From: Fodinicurvata sp. EGI_FJ10296
GTDB taxonomy: Bacteria > Pseudomonadota > Alphaproteobacteria > DSM-16000 > Inquilinaceae
Direction of reading: 5' to 3'
NCBI RefSeq assembly: GCF_040712075.1
Contig: NZ_JBFCVL010000001.1
Coordinates: forward strand, 627,501-691,500
Length of the DNA: 64,000 bases
Numbering within the stretch: position 1 is the stretch's first letter; each line of letters opens with the position of its first letter. The notes under the pieces were generated by a model that had not been told where the DNA came from, ran no database searches, and was given only the letters and a program-made list of their open reading frames with translations. The position numbers and the translations under genes are program-made. This document shows positions 1 to 9,247 of the stretch, one piece after another.

Positions 1-569
1 AGATCGGTCTGATAATCGGCAGCACGCGTCCGGGCAGGTTCGCCGACCATCCCGCGGAATGGATCGCGGACATCGTCAGAACGCGCGGCGACATGGACCT
101 GGAAGTGCTGGATCTGCGCGACTATCCGATGCCGCATTTCGACGAGTCCAGCAGCCCGGCCTTCAAACCATCGGAAAACGAGGTCGCGCAGCGTTGGCAG
201 AAGAAGATTGACGGGTTGGACGGATTCATCGTCACGGCAGCGGAATATAATCGCGGCCCGACGGGCGTTCTGAAGAACGCGCTCGATTACGCCTACAAGG
301 AATGGAACAGGAAGCCGATCGCCTTTGTCGGCTATGGTGGCGTCGGCGGCGCCCGCGCCATCGAGCAGCTTCGCCTGAACGCTATCGAACTACAGATGGC
401 GCCGATCCGCAGCGCCGTTCATATCCCGTTCGCCACTTATCTCGAAGTCGTCAAGGAGGGCAAAAAGCTCAACGACGTCGGCTTCCTGAACGACAGCGCC
501 AAGGGAATGCTCGATCAGTTCGCCTGGTGGGTCAACGCCCTGAAAACCGCCCGCGAGGCCGGCGCATAG
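1..569 (+). CDS. NADPH-dependent FMN reductase (5' end cut off by window)
   Basis: The reading frame is already open at base 3 and encodes about 188 residues to the stop at 567-569, so the start codon lies outside the window. The first visible residues, IIGSTRPGR, match the phosphate-binding loop of flavodoxin-fold NAD(P)H-dependent FMN reductases, and the later TAAEYNRGPTGVLKNALDY segment is the family's second conserved block around the flavin. Members reduce FMN or quinones or azo compounds in the cytosol; the substrate here cannot be told. It ends just before the convergent glycosyltransferase-like gene and has the normal high GC of the chromosome. Confidence 0.85.
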   Translation, partial: IGLIIGSTRPGRFADHPAEWIADIVRTRGDMDLEVLDLRDYPMPHFDESSSPAFKPSENEVAQRWQKKIDGLDGFIVTAAEYNRGPTGVLKNALDYAYKEWNRKPIAFVGYGGVGGARAIEQLRLNAIELQMAPIRSAVHIPFATYLEVVKEGKKLNDVGFLNDSAKGMLDQFAWWVNALKTAREAGA

Positions 570-612
570 CTGGAAGGGCGACGGTTCGGGCGCCATTCGT
601 GGTGGGCGAGGC

Positions 613-2424
613 TCACGCTCGACCCCATAGTCGGGACACCAGCCTCGCCCAACACCCTTGTGGTGGAGGGATGTCGGAACGGCCAAAGCGTTTCAGCATC
701 CCGACGGCTTCCCTTTCGGTTGCCACAACCTTGGATACCTGTCGCGAATCAAGGCCCAAGGCGGCAAACCGGCCGCGAAAATCAAAGGCATACGCCGGTA
801 TCCCGATAGCGCAGGCATCGGCGAGGGCGGTCGAATGAATGCCTACTGTGACATCGGCAAGGGCGAGCAGTTCCCCTAGTTCGAGGTCGTCCTGAGTCGC
901 CACTCGGGCACGGTCCATGTCGGCGCACAGGCGGAGGTCAGGGCCGAGTGTGGCATCGGGTTGCCTTGGATGGGGGCGGAGCACCGCGACCATGTCGCTT
1001 CGATGCTTCAGAGCGACCGCGACAGCGCGCGCCAAAGCCCGGTTTTCCTGAGGAGAGATAGCCCCGGTGGTGTCCGGCTGACCCATGATGGCAATGAGGA
1101 CTCGGCCCGCCTTCCAATCCTGCCACTGCTGAAACCGATCAGTCCCGGTAAACGCGGCACCGATCTCCTGCAGTTGCCGCCGGTGGGGATTCTCCACGAT
1201 CCTGATCCGGTCAGGTGGAATACCATCGGCAATGACGGTATCGGCCGAAGGCTGATCCCAGACACGGAAAGAGTCGATATCCATCAGATCGAGCAAATGC
1301 AGCCGGGGAATGAAGCCGTGTTGCAGGTTGACGATCCGGGGGCGCGGCTCGCCGGCGGCAAGCAGAGGAACCCAGTTGGTCTTCTCAAAGCAGCCGATGA
1401 CGACCTCGGGCCGCCATGTTCGAATAATGCTGTCGAGCGTATCAGCCTGGATATAAACAGAGACGATGTCCTTCATCTGCGCAGCGACGAGATGGGCGGC
1501 AGGCGCGTCGGACGAGAAGGCGGGTTCCATCGCTCTGGCGGCTCGCGCGGCGGCGCGACCGCGGGCCGGGTCTTTTCTCAAAGGACCATAGTACAGCACC
1601 TTCCCGCGGGGAAAACCGCCACGCGTGAAAAAGGCGTCGGCAAAATCATCATGATCCTCGGACATCAGGAGAACCACGGGCTGGCGCCCCTCCAATTCGT
1701 CGCCTGCCATTGCCAGAACGCGATCGACATCACCGGCCGCCTTCAAAACGACCAGTGCCCGCGGCAAACCAACACCTGCTTCCGATCCGTCGGCAGCGTC
1801 CTCCCCAGCGGTGTCGGCCTCGCCTGTTGCTGTCGTTTCAGAAGCGATCCAATTTTTTGTCTTTTTTCGCCCAGCAAGACCCAGCATGGCTGAGAACGGC
1901 TGGAAATGCTTCATTTTTCCGGAAATGTCGTCAGCACTGAAGTTCGCTAAATCTCGTGGATCAAATCGCCCTTCGAGATACATTTGCTTGCGACGGACCG
2001 AGCCACGGATGCCCCGAATGCCGTTGAGAAACTGAGGAACGTCCTTTGCGGTAAACAGGTATGCCATTCGGATTTGGTATGCCTGCTTTAAGCTCCCATT
2101 CAGATCCAGACCGGTCGAAAAAAGCTCAGGGAATGCCTTGGTCATCTGGGCGACGGCGGACTCGGCTGCCGATCGCGCGATCCAATAGAAGGGCCCTCCA
2201 TCGGTATCATCCAGAGACCAAAGGTGAACAACTTTGACCCCCAATAGTGGAGAGTCGCACGTGGGTCCATTTGCTGGCCCAGGTAGTCGCTTCCAGAACG
2301 CAAAAAAAACGGACGTGCGGGTAGTCCCTGAAGATTCTCGCTCAAACACCCATAGGCGACAACTAGGAAAAAGGCAAAATACGGCTGACAGTATCCAATT
2401 TGCGATCGGCCGAACGGACTGCAA
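613..2424 (-). CDS. putative GT-B-fold glycosyltransferase of the glycan island
   Basis: This encodes about 603 residues of no family I can name with certainty. The C-terminal half looks like a GT-B glycosyl/glycerophosphotransferase: an NLQHGF motif near residue 365, an LRPHPRQ motif near 470 and a GIHSTALADA segment near 515 resemble the nucleotide-sugar-binding half of capsule and sialyl-type transferases. The start is uncertain: a TTG at 2424 has GGAG eight bases upstream, whereas an ATG at 2453 opens a different frame that also reads protein-like for about 80 residues before stopping, so a frameshift near 2240 is possible. It faces the leg operon and probably acts on the nonulosonic sugar or the glycan carrying it (inference). 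Confidence 0.6.
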   Translation of the reverse strand: MQSVRPIANWILSAVFCLFPSCRLWVFERESSGTTRTSVFFAFWKRLPGPANGPTCDSPLLGVKVVHLWSLDDTDGGPFYWIARSAAESAVAQMTKAFPELFSTGLDLNGSLKQAYQIRMAYLFTAKDVPQFLNGIRGIRGSVRRKQMYLEGRFDPRDLANFSADDISGKMKHFQPFSAMLGLAGRKKTKNWIASETTATGEADTAGEDAADGSEAGVGLPRALVVLKAAGDVDRVLAMAGDELEGRQPVVLLMSEDHDDFADAFFTRGGFPRGKVLYYGPLRKDPARGRAAARAARAMEPAFSSDAPAAHLVAAQMKDIVSVYIQADTLDSIIRTWRPEVVIGCFEKTNWVPLLAAGEPRPRIVNLQHGFIPRLHLLDLMDIDSFRVWDQPSADTVIADGIPPDRIRIVENPHRRQLQEIGAAFTGTDRFQQWQDWKAGRVLIAIMGQPDTTGAISPQENRALARAVAVALKHRSDMVAVLRPHPRQPDATLGPDLRLCADMDRARVATQDDLELGELLALADVTVGIHSTALADACAIGIPAYAFDFRGRFAALGLDSRQVSKVVATEREAVGMLKRFGRSDIPPPQGCWARLVSRLWGRA

Positions 2425-2561
2425 AAATCGAACTCCATACCGGTTGTGGGCATAAAAAAGGCGCTAGCCGATATTTGTCGCCATACTTTAAAACTGTGCT
2501 GTCGTACGAATAAATATTATTTTATATCAATTTGAGTTAAAGCGCTATCACCATCAGAAAG

Positions 2562-4499
2562 TCATGCCAACCCTATTTGCCGCGCGACACGGCTTAAAGG
2601 AGCCATCTTCTGTCGTGCTGAAAGTGGAAGTCGTCTCCATTGCCTACGCAGAAATCTATTTTCCCGTATAAATTTAAACCTTTCGTCCAAATTTACATCG
2701 TTTTCCGTGGCTTCTCGAACTACGGTCATGCACCGGTCGAGTGTTTTGCCGTCGGTCAGAACATTGTCGACGGCTCCAGTCAGTACTGTCCCACTCACCA
2801 ATTTGATGATTTCTTCCGAGTCGGATGCGCCGTAGGCAACCCCCATTGCCACCAAGTCAACAGGTAATTTCTGTTTGTCCGGATTTACAACGATCGTCAT
2901 TTTTTTAACCGCGAAAGACTCGATTCCTATTGTGCTAAAGTAGGTGAATACGACATCGGAAGCCACAATCGACTGTAACGATTTTGAATTTTTCTTAATT
3001 ATTAGGTTGACTTGTGGAAATGATCGTGAAAGAGTTCTGTACATATCCTCGTAGATTTTAGTTTCATTCGGATGGAGTTTTAACAAAATCGTGGTGTTGC
3101 CAAGACGGTCGGCCGCTTCGAAAACAATAGACGCTATTTGCTTCATTTTCTCGACGCCAACGGGTTGAGAGCCGATCATCCATATATGGGCGGCTGCCTC
3201 TAATCCCAGCTCAGTCCTGGCGTCATCCTTGTGCATCGTGCGATAGGGCGCCAGTTCACTGTCAAGTTTTATGCTACCGACGATGTGAAGCCCTGTCTCC
3301 CTGCCAAGATACTTGTAAACGTTGGCAGATTCACTATCCATCGCCAAAACGTGGTCCGAGGGCGGGCACACGAAACGGGGAGTGCGTGCGATGGTCCCGG
3401 TCTGTATCTCGACCGATCCCTTCCCGGCGATTTTGGCCGCGGCCACCAGGATGTTGGAACGAATTGGTCGGCCGGGACAAACGACTATTGCATCCGCTAC
3501 CGAGGCGATCGCCTTCGCCGCTCGCCAATTCAACAGGCATTCCTGGTAAACCTTATAGGTTTCCTGTGTGCCTATTTCCTGAATCGCCTGTCCATACAAT
3601 TTGTGAAGGTCTTCAAATAGACTCTCACCTAACAGCGGCTTTCTTGAAATACGCTTTAGGTATTCCAAGGCCTCAATCTGTGGTCTCGGTAATCTTGTAA
3701 TTTCTCCGTCTAGCTTGACGATTCTACCTTGATTGGCAGCATCAACTATCCAATCATCGTTAAATACAGAATCAAAACTATTCTTGCTAGATCCAGAGTT
3801 CACGATAATTACATTATAATCGTCTATTGTCCGCCTCACAAACGGAATCAGTGTGTTTCTATAGCCAACGTCATGTATAGTTGAGCTTATGCATACGATT
3901 TTTCTTTCTGAATTCCTCTGTAGATCTACCGCCTGTGATATCTCCGCCGGGACAAAGGTGCGAACTCCGCCCTCGAGCGCTCGTAGCGCCAGCTCGGCGA
4001 CTTTCTTGACAGGTGGCGTTCCTCGAATGGGCCGTGTACGCTGCGGAAATGCCGCGATCAGAAGATCCCAAAGATAGCTTTGGGAATCTGGCGCGGGTGC
4101 GACCCATAAAATGTTTGGATCATTAAGATGAGAGATAGCGTGGCGTAGATGTTCAACTACTCTGACGCGTGATACAAGCCTATCCTGCAACGCAACAAAA
4201 TGGGCCCAGCGAAGAGGTTTTTCCTTTATAAACGGTAAGAATGTTCGAGCGATCTCTTGGCAGTACCCATATACCCGCTCGCTAATATCACCGTTACTGG
4301 TCTCAAAAAAAATTACGGTCAGATCGCAGTTTGTCTCTTGCACCAACTGAGCAAGTTCGGTTTGTTTTCTCCTGTCAGGAAGATAAACATATCCTTTACC
4401 AGAAGAGCACTCTACGATAATATCTAGAGCAACCTCAATTTTCATCTGAGGCTCAATGAAGTAAACATTATCTTCAGTGACATCGGTATTCGTAATCAT
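2562..4499 (-). CDS. large putative glycosyltransferase / surface polysaccharide protein
   Basis: This is a protein of about 645 residues starting at ATG 4499 (GAGATGAG just upstream); an in-frame TTG at 4574 would add 25 residues. The C-terminal half has GT-B-like features: a GSQPVG turn opening a Rossmann-type domain, LLKLHPNET, then VFTYFSTIGIESF, which resembles the donor-binding 'St-G-E' region of capsular polysaccharide and UDP-GlcNAc-epimerase-like transferases. The N-terminal half is not recognised. Base composition is clearly more AT-rich than the rest of the window, pointing to recent acquisition. It lies 90 bp downstream of a Gfo/Idh oxidoreductase on the same strand and next to the legionaminic acid genes, so a role in transferring that sugar is likely but unproven. 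Confidence 0.55.
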   Translation of the reverse strand: MITNTDVTEDNVYFIEPQMKIEVALDIIVECSSGKGYVYLPDRRKQTELAQLVQETNCDLTVIFFETSNGDISERVYGYCQEIARTFLPFIKEKPLRWAHFVALQDRLVSRVRVVEHLRHAISHLNDPNILWVAPAPDSQSYLWDLLIAAFPQRTRPIRGTPPVKKVAELALRALEGGVRTFVPAEISQAVDLQRNSERKIVCISSTIHDVGYRNTLIPFVRRTIDDYNVIIVNSGSSKNSFDSVFNDDWIVDAANQGRIVKLDGEITRLPRPQIEALEYLKRISRKPLLGESLFEDLHKLYGQAIQEIGTQETYKVYQECLLNWRAAKAIASVADAIVVCPGRPIRSNILVAAAKIAGKGSVEIQTGTIARTPRFVCPPSDHVLAMDSESANVYKYLGRETGLHIVGSIKLDSELAPYRTMHKDDARTELGLEAAAHIWMIGSQPVGVEKMKQIASIVFEAADRLGNTTILLKLHPNETKIYEDMYRTLSRSFPQVNLIIKKNSKSLQSIVASDVVFTYFSTIGIESFAVKKMTIVVNPDKQKLPVDLVAMGVAYGASDSEEIIKLVSGTVLTGAVDNVLTDGKTLDRCMTVVREATENDVNLDERFKFIRENRFLRRQWRRLPLSARQKMAPLSRVARQIGLA

Positions 4500-4589
4500 G
4501 ATCTCATCTCTAATCGTAATCCATTTAGTTGGTGGGAATCGGAACGCCCACTTAGGCGTCGGATCCACTAACAAGCAGATGCTACGGGT

Positions 4590-5597
4590 TTAGGGTTTTC
4601 TTATGTCGGTTCCTGATAGTACTGATTCATATAACTTGAAACTTTCGATCTGATCGCCTAACGTTACAAGATCTTTATCGTTCCTGTTTTCTAAAAGGCG
4701 CTGAATCATTTCACACAAGCCAGTTTTCGGTGTCATTGAATTACTATTCACTCCGAAATCAATGTCTTGAATATCGAAGCTCCCGACTGACTGGATTCTG
4801 AGAGATTCGAGGGGTCGAAAGATGAATCGATGATTTTTTGTCATAGCTTCAATCGACCACGAGCCAGGCGCTTCCCAATCAGCGTGGTAACTGAAGACCC
4901 CGCCACCTTCCAATTGTCCATGACCGACGAATTGACTTCCGCCTGGATGCCAACTCAGACCACCTTGGGACATCGCGTTGAGCGAAGCGGGCCGCCCGGC
5001 GAGAAAAAATGCCAGATCGATCACGTGGCTGGAATTCGCAAACAACCAGTTTTCCTTCACGCGCGAATTCTTCTGTAGTTTATCGACCCGCCATGCTGCC
5101 TCGGTAAAGTTGAACGTTATCGAGGTGACGCCGCCGTCGTCCCCGATGATCTCTTTTGCCCGTTGAACGCCGGGGTAGAATCGCCGGTTGTAGGCAACGA
5201 AGATTTCAACGTCGCGAGATCTGCTGGCCCTGTCTGCCAATGTCTCCAGCTCAATCCGGTTCAGCGCGCCGGGCTTTTCCAGCAACAGTCGTTTGCAGCC
5301 GTTGTCGATGAGTTCGGCCGCTACGCCGGGCAGGTCCGGGATGCCCACTGCGACGATGGCCGTTCTGATCGGCGACGTTGAAAGCTGGTGGGCGAGCGGT
5401 CCGGTGCCGGGACGAACGCCCGTTGCAGCCTGGAAGGTCGCGGCAGAGTCGGCGCCCCGGCCATAGACGCGATACGGGATCCCCAGATGGGTCGCGGCTT
5501 TGGCGTATTCTACTGCCATGGGGCCGGCACCGACGATTCCAACAGGCTCGTCGGAGCCGTCATGTGTCTCGTCGGCTGCGGTCAGGTTACTGGGCAT
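4590..5597 (-). CDS. Gfo/Idh/MocA-family oxidoreductase
   Basis: This 335-residue protein has an N-terminal Rossmann fold with GIVGAGPMAVEYAKA near residue 20 and the family's LLLEKPGAL motif near residue 105, followed by a YNRRFYPG segment and an SSHVIDLAFFL helix typical of the C-terminal substrate domain. Such enzymes use NAD(P) to oxidise or reduce sugars and nucleotide sugars. Its start overlaps the end of the next upstream oxidoreductase gene by 16 bp, so the two are translationally coupled and may work in sequence or as a heteromer. In this setting it probably modifies a nucleotide sugar of the glycan pathway; the actual substrate is unknown. Confidence 0.75.
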   Translation of the reverse strand: MPSNLTAADETHDGSDEPVGIVGAGPMAVEYAKAATHLGIPYRVYGRGADSAATFQAATGVRPGTGPLAHQLSTSPIRTAIVAVGIPDLPGVAAELIDNGCKRLLLEKPGALNRIELETLADRASRSRDVEIFVAYNRRFYPGVQRAKEIIGDDGGVTSITFNFTEAAWRVDKLQKNSRVKENWLFANSSHVIDLAFFLAGRPASLNAMSQGGLSWHPGGSQFVGHGQLEGGGVFSYHADWEAPGSWSIEAMTKNHRFIFRPLESLRIQSVGSFDIQDIDFGVNSNSMTPKTGLCEMIQRLLENRNDKDLVTLGDQIESFKLYESVLSGTDIRKP

Positions 5598-6559
5598 GGA
5601 TTAGCTTCCGGAGAATTGGGGTAGAAGACGTCATTGAAAACGTCGATCAGCATTAGATGAAGTGCGCTTGAATCGTTGTATCGGGTAAGACCGCAGTCTC
5701 CATTATCCATGATATCCTGATAGACTTGCGTTAACTCGCTTGCCATAAGTACCGGAAATGGCTGGTCTGTTGGATCCAATCCAGGATTCGTTGACTGGAA
5801 CAGGACGCGTTGCTCCTGTTCACGAATTTCGTATCGACCGTCGCGGGTTGCCCACTCGATCGTCAGGGGGGAATCCGGTTCGTCGCTGCATTCGAGTATG
5901 ACGCGGCCATTGTTCCGACCCCGGGCCTCAATGCGGCCGGATACTTCCATGTACCCCGATCTCTTGTTGGCAAGTGGGGTGCCCCCAAGTCCCGTGCCGT
6001 CGACTGAAATGATCGACTCGTTGGAAACCCTTGAGAAGCAGTCGAGCATATGAATGGCATTGGAAGCCATGTTCCAGCGTCCACCGGAAACGGCCATTGT
6101 GCTGTCTCTCATCCCGGCGACTCTTTGATGCATCCATTGATATCCCGGCCATACAGGGCGGGGGCAGTTCACCCAGCACCGGATATTTTCTTTTTCGAGA
6201 TGTCGTCTGACGCTATCGTAGTGCCATTTTTCCTGGAACAGAAACTTTTCGAGAACGATGTTCTCGACACGGCAGTTCCGGAATAACGCGGACAATGCCG
6301 CATATCGCGGTCCTGATGCGGTGGCGACGATTGCCAATCGTGCATGCGACGGGAGGCTTTCAGCACCGTCGACAAATGTTATGTCATGTCGATCGAGGCC
6401 GGAAGGGACTTCAGCCGCCCGCGCCATGGCCTCGGTTCTGGCGGCGTTCTCTGGCTCGATCACAAAAATATTTACCGTATGGCGCAAGTGGAGTAATGAT
6501 TGGAGGGTTCGTTTTCCAATGTTTCCTACGCCAATCAATATAATATCGTTCGAGCTCAT
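5582..6559 (-). CDS. Gfo/Idh-like NAD(P)-binding oxidoreductase
   Basis: This 325-residue protein starts IILIGVGNIGKRTLQSL, a clear dinucleotide-binding loop, and has a VLEKFLFQ motif near residue 105 in place of the usual EKP motif of the Gfo/Idh/MocA family. The change of EKP to EKF removes the proline-containing loop and may mark a divergent subfamily. The C-terminal half contains NMASNAIHMLDCFSRVS, resembling the family's substrate-side helix. It is the first gene of the minus-strand run and starts 440 bp from divergent legB, so the shared intergenic region probably holds both promoters. Proteins of this pair type are seen near nonulosonic acid genes; the function is not established from sequence. 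Confidence 0.65.
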   Translation of the reverse strand: MSSNDIILIGVGNIGKRTLQSLLHLRHTVNIFVIEPENAARTEAMARAAEVPSGLDRHDITFVDGAESLPSHARLAIVATASGPRYAALSALFRNCRVENIVLEKFLFQEKWHYDSVRRHLEKENIRCWVNCPRPVWPGYQWMHQRVAGMRDSTMAVSGGRWNMASNAIHMLDCFSRVSNESIISVDGTGLGGTPLANKRSGYMEVSGRIEARGRNNGRVILECSDEPDSPLTIEWATRDGRYEIREQEQRVLFQSTNPGLDPTDQPFPVLMASELTQVYQDIMDNGDCGLTRYNDSSALHLMLIDVFNDVFYPNSPEANPCPVT

Positions 6560-6999
6560 AGAATTCCATACGCCTTAGAAATGAGATGCCAGAATAGTTT
6601 AGATGACAAAATAGTGCAGGACCCGGCTACACCATTTCTCACGATGGCGCTTGTCCTGAATGATCAGGCCATGGCTCATGGTCGGACCGAATGGCTAACA
6701 GATCGTGAACCCGGAAATTGCGACCATGTCACGCCGGTGTCAAGCGACATGGCTGTGGCTTCGCACCGGTCACGCCTGTTGCCACAGGGAATTTTGCCGG
6801 CGCCTTGAGCGTTCTGTCATCACCGACCCGACAGGATTGACCCTGCCGATGGAATCGGCAATTGTCTCTGCGATCGAAGCCTCTGGCCTTGGTGGGCATT
6901 TGCATGGAATGCACCCCCGGCCCTGTCTCTTAATCCTTCGGAGAATTCGGTGGATCCGCGAAAGATGTTAGCAATCTCAGGGAAGCATGGAGCCTCAGT
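6560..6999. other. 440-bp divergent intergenic region of the glycan island
   Basis: No convincing gene is visible between the divergent oxidoreductase and legB. The first 100 bp beside the oxidoreductase are AT-rich; the rest has ordinary GC. Short open frames exist in both directions but have no ribosome-binding site or recognisable motif. It most likely carries the two divergent promoters; no operator-like dyad stood out. Confidence 0.5.
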
Positions 7000-8010
7000 T
7001 TGATTGCGAGAAACAATAAGGTTCTCGTCACCGGCGCCGATGGCTTCATCGGCTCGCACCTGGTGGAGACGTTGGTTCGCGACGGGCATGATGTCCGGGC
7101 ATTCGTGTTCTATAACTCGTTCAATTCCTGGGGCTGGCTGGATCGCCTTTCACCGGAGATCGCCAGTCAGGTCGAAGTGGTCAGCGGTGATATCCGCGAT
7201 CCCCATGGTGTGGCAGCGGCGATCGACGGATGTCGGATCGTTCTTCATCTGGCGGCGCTGATCGCCATTCCCTTCAGCTATCATTCACCGGATTCATACG
7301 TCGCGACGAATGTGACCGGAACGCTGAACGTGCTTCAGGCGGCGCGGCAACATGGCGTGGAACGGGTTGTCTGTACCTCGACATCCGAGGTCTACGGAAC
7401 GGCGCAGTTTGTGCCCATCACCGAGGAGCATCCGCTCAACGCTCAATCTCCCTATGCGGCGACCAAGATCGGGGCCGACCAGTTGGCGCTGTCGTTCCAT
7501 CGGTCATTCGACATGCCGATAGCCGTTCTGCGGCCTTTCAATACCTATGGCCCGAGACAGTCCGCCCGTGCCGTCATTCCGGCCATTATCGGACAGATCG
7601 CTGCCGGCGCCCGGCAGGTCAAGCTCGGGGCGCTGCATCCGACGCGCGATTTCACTCATGTCCGTGACACGGCGCGCGGCTTCGTCCAGGCTGCCGGATC
7701 AGACGCAGCAATCGGCCGGGTCACGAATATCGGGAGTGGGTTCGAGGTTTCCATCGGCGAAACCGCCGCCCTGATTGCCGAAGTCATGGGTGGCGACGTC
7801 GAGATTGTTGCCGATGATGCCCGAATGCGCCCGGCCGCCAGCGAAGTCGAGCGATTGTTTGCCGGAACGAAAGCTGCCGAGGCGCTTTTCGGTTGGTCTC
7901 CCGAGTACGGGGGACGCGAAGGGTTCAGACGCGGCCTGTCAGAGACGGCAGAGTGGTTTCAGAAGCCCGAGAATCTCGCGGCCTACAAGACGGATCGCTA
8001 CAACATATAG
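7000..8010 (+). CDS. legB: nucleotide-GlcNAc 4,6-dehydratase, first step to legionaminic acid
   Basis: This 336-residue extended-type SDR has the NAD-binding motif VTGADGFIGSHL at the N-terminus, then the FYNSFNSWGWLD stretch that is distinctive of LegB-type dehydratases, a CTSTSEVYG segment, and the catalytic YAATK (Tyr-x3-Lys). LegB removes water from NDP-GlcNAc to give the 4-keto-6-deoxy intermediate in the cytosol. No ATG precedes the Rossmann motif, so the start is taken as TTG 7000; the purine-rich GGGAAG upstream is rather distant. It is the first gene of a seven-gene plus-strand operon; legC begins one base after its stop. Confidence 0.88.
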   Translation: MIARNNKVLVTGADGFIGSHLVETLVRDGHDVRAFVFYNSFNSWGWLDRLSPEIASQVEVVSGDIRDPHGVAAAIDGCRIVLHLAALIAIPFSYHSPDSYVATNVTGTLNVLQAARQHGVERVVCTSTSEVYGTAQFVPITEEHPLNAQSPYAATKIGADQLALSFHRSFDMPIAVLRPFNTYGPRQSARAVIPAIIGQIAAGARQVKLGALHPTRDFTHVRDTARGFVQAAGSDAAIGRVTNIGSGFEVSIGETAALIAEVMGGDVEIVADDARMRPAASEVERLFAGTKAAEALFGWSPEYGGREGFRRGLSETAEWFQKPENLAAYKTDRYNI

Positions 8011-8011
8011 G

Positions 8012-9247
8012 ATGTCGGGCAAAACAATGGCTCAAGCTAAGTCGGCCGGTGCTCTTGTAGATCCGGCGTTTGAATCGTCCGTGGTCGCGAAGCTGCGGAG
8101 CGTGCTGGGCGACTCATCGGCCATGACGCCGCTGCACGCGCCGGAGTTTTCCGGGAACGAATGGGAACTGGTCAAGGATTGCCTGGATTCCGGCTGGGTC
8201 TCGTCGGTCGGGACCTATGTCGACCGTTTCGAGCGCGAAATAGCGGCGCTTTCCGGCGCCGAATTCGGCATTGCCGTGGTCAACGGGACGGCGGCTCTTC
8301 ACGTTGCCCTGATCGTGGCCGGCGTCCAGCCGGACGACGAGGTAATCGTCCCCACCCTGACCTTCGTGGCGACGGCCAACGCCGTTCGTCATGCCGGCGC
8401 CGTACCGCATTTCGTCGACAGCAGCCCGGAAACGCTGGGAATGGATCCGGCCGCGCTGGCGCAGCATCTGTCGACAATTGCTGAGCGCAAGGACGGGCGG
8501 GTCATCAATCGCGACACCGGGCGGCCGATCGCTGCGGTCGTTCCGATGCACACCTTCGGCCACCCGGTCGACATGGACCCGCTCCTCGCGCTGGCGGATG
8601 AATGGCGGCTCCCGGTCGTCGAGGATGCGACGGAATCCCTTGGCAGTCACTATAAGGGGCGACCCTGCGGGGGCCTGGGAGCCGTCGGCACGCTGTCGTT
8701 CAACGGGAACAAGATTCTGACGACTGGCGGCGGCGGCGCGATTGTAACCAACGATCCCGAGATTGCCAGAAGAGCCAAGCATCTGACGACGACAGCAAAG
8801 ACCCCACATCGCTGGGCCTTTCTCCATGATGAAGTGGCGTACAATTACCGGATGCCGAACATCAACGCGGCGCTGGGGTGTGCGCAACTGTCACAACTTG
8901 GGGAAAGGATCGCCCGGAAGCGGCATCTGGCCCGGCAATATATCGAGGCCTTTGACGGGATCGACGGGATTTCCGCTTTTCGTGAGCCCTCTTACGCACG
9001 CAGCAATTACTGGTTGAATACATTGCTGCTTGATACGATAATGATCGACCATCGGGATCCTCTCCTCGCGGCGTTGAATGACGCGAACCTGATGTGCCGG
9101 CCAGTCTGGACACTCATGCATCGGCTGGAGATGTTCGCTGACTGCCCGCGAGCGCCGCTGAAGGTTGCCGAGAACCTTGAGTCGAGGATCATCAATGTGC
9201 CGTCGTCAGCTGCCCTCGGAACGTCAGGCGAAGGAGTGACAGCGTGA
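8012..9247 (+). CDS. legC: PLP-dependent aminotransferase of legionaminic acid synthesis
   Basis: This roughly 411-residue member of the DegT/DnrJ/EryC1 aminotransferases opens with the LegC-type sequence PLHAPEFSGNEW, followed by SGWVSSVG, VVNGTAALHVAL, the VEDATESLG loop and the PLP-anchoring lysine in SFNGNKILTTGGGG. It aminates C4 of the 4-keto sugar made by LegB. ATG 8012 lies one base after the legB stop; a second ATG at 8027 is also possible. Longer in-frame extensions upstream overlap legB and are not credible. Its stop overlaps the GTG start of legG by four bases, indicating translational coupling. Confidence 0.88.
   Translation: MSGKTMAQAKSAGALVDPAFESSVVAKLRSVLGDSSAMTPLHAPEFSGNEWELVKDCLDSGWVSSVGTYVDRFEREIAALSGAEFGIAVVNGTAALHVALIVAGVQPDDEVIVPTLTFVATANAVRHAGAVPHFVDSSPETLGMDPAALAQHLSTIAERKDGRVINRDTGRPIAAVVPMHTFGHPVDMDPLLALADEWRLPVVEDATESLGSHYKGRPCGGLGAVGTLSFNGNKILTTGGGGAIVTNDPEIARRAKHLTTTAKTPHRWAFLHDEVAYNYRMPNINAALGCAQLSQLGERIARKRHLARQYIEAFDGIDGISAFREPSYARSNYWLNTLLLDTIMIDHRDPLLAALNDANLMCRPVWTLMHRLEMFADCPRAPLKVAENLESRIINVPSSAALGTSGEGVTA

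Noticed and set aside
6500-6971. Short frames in the legB upstream region
   Set aside because: No ribosome-binding site, no motif, and opposite-strand frames of equal length exist.
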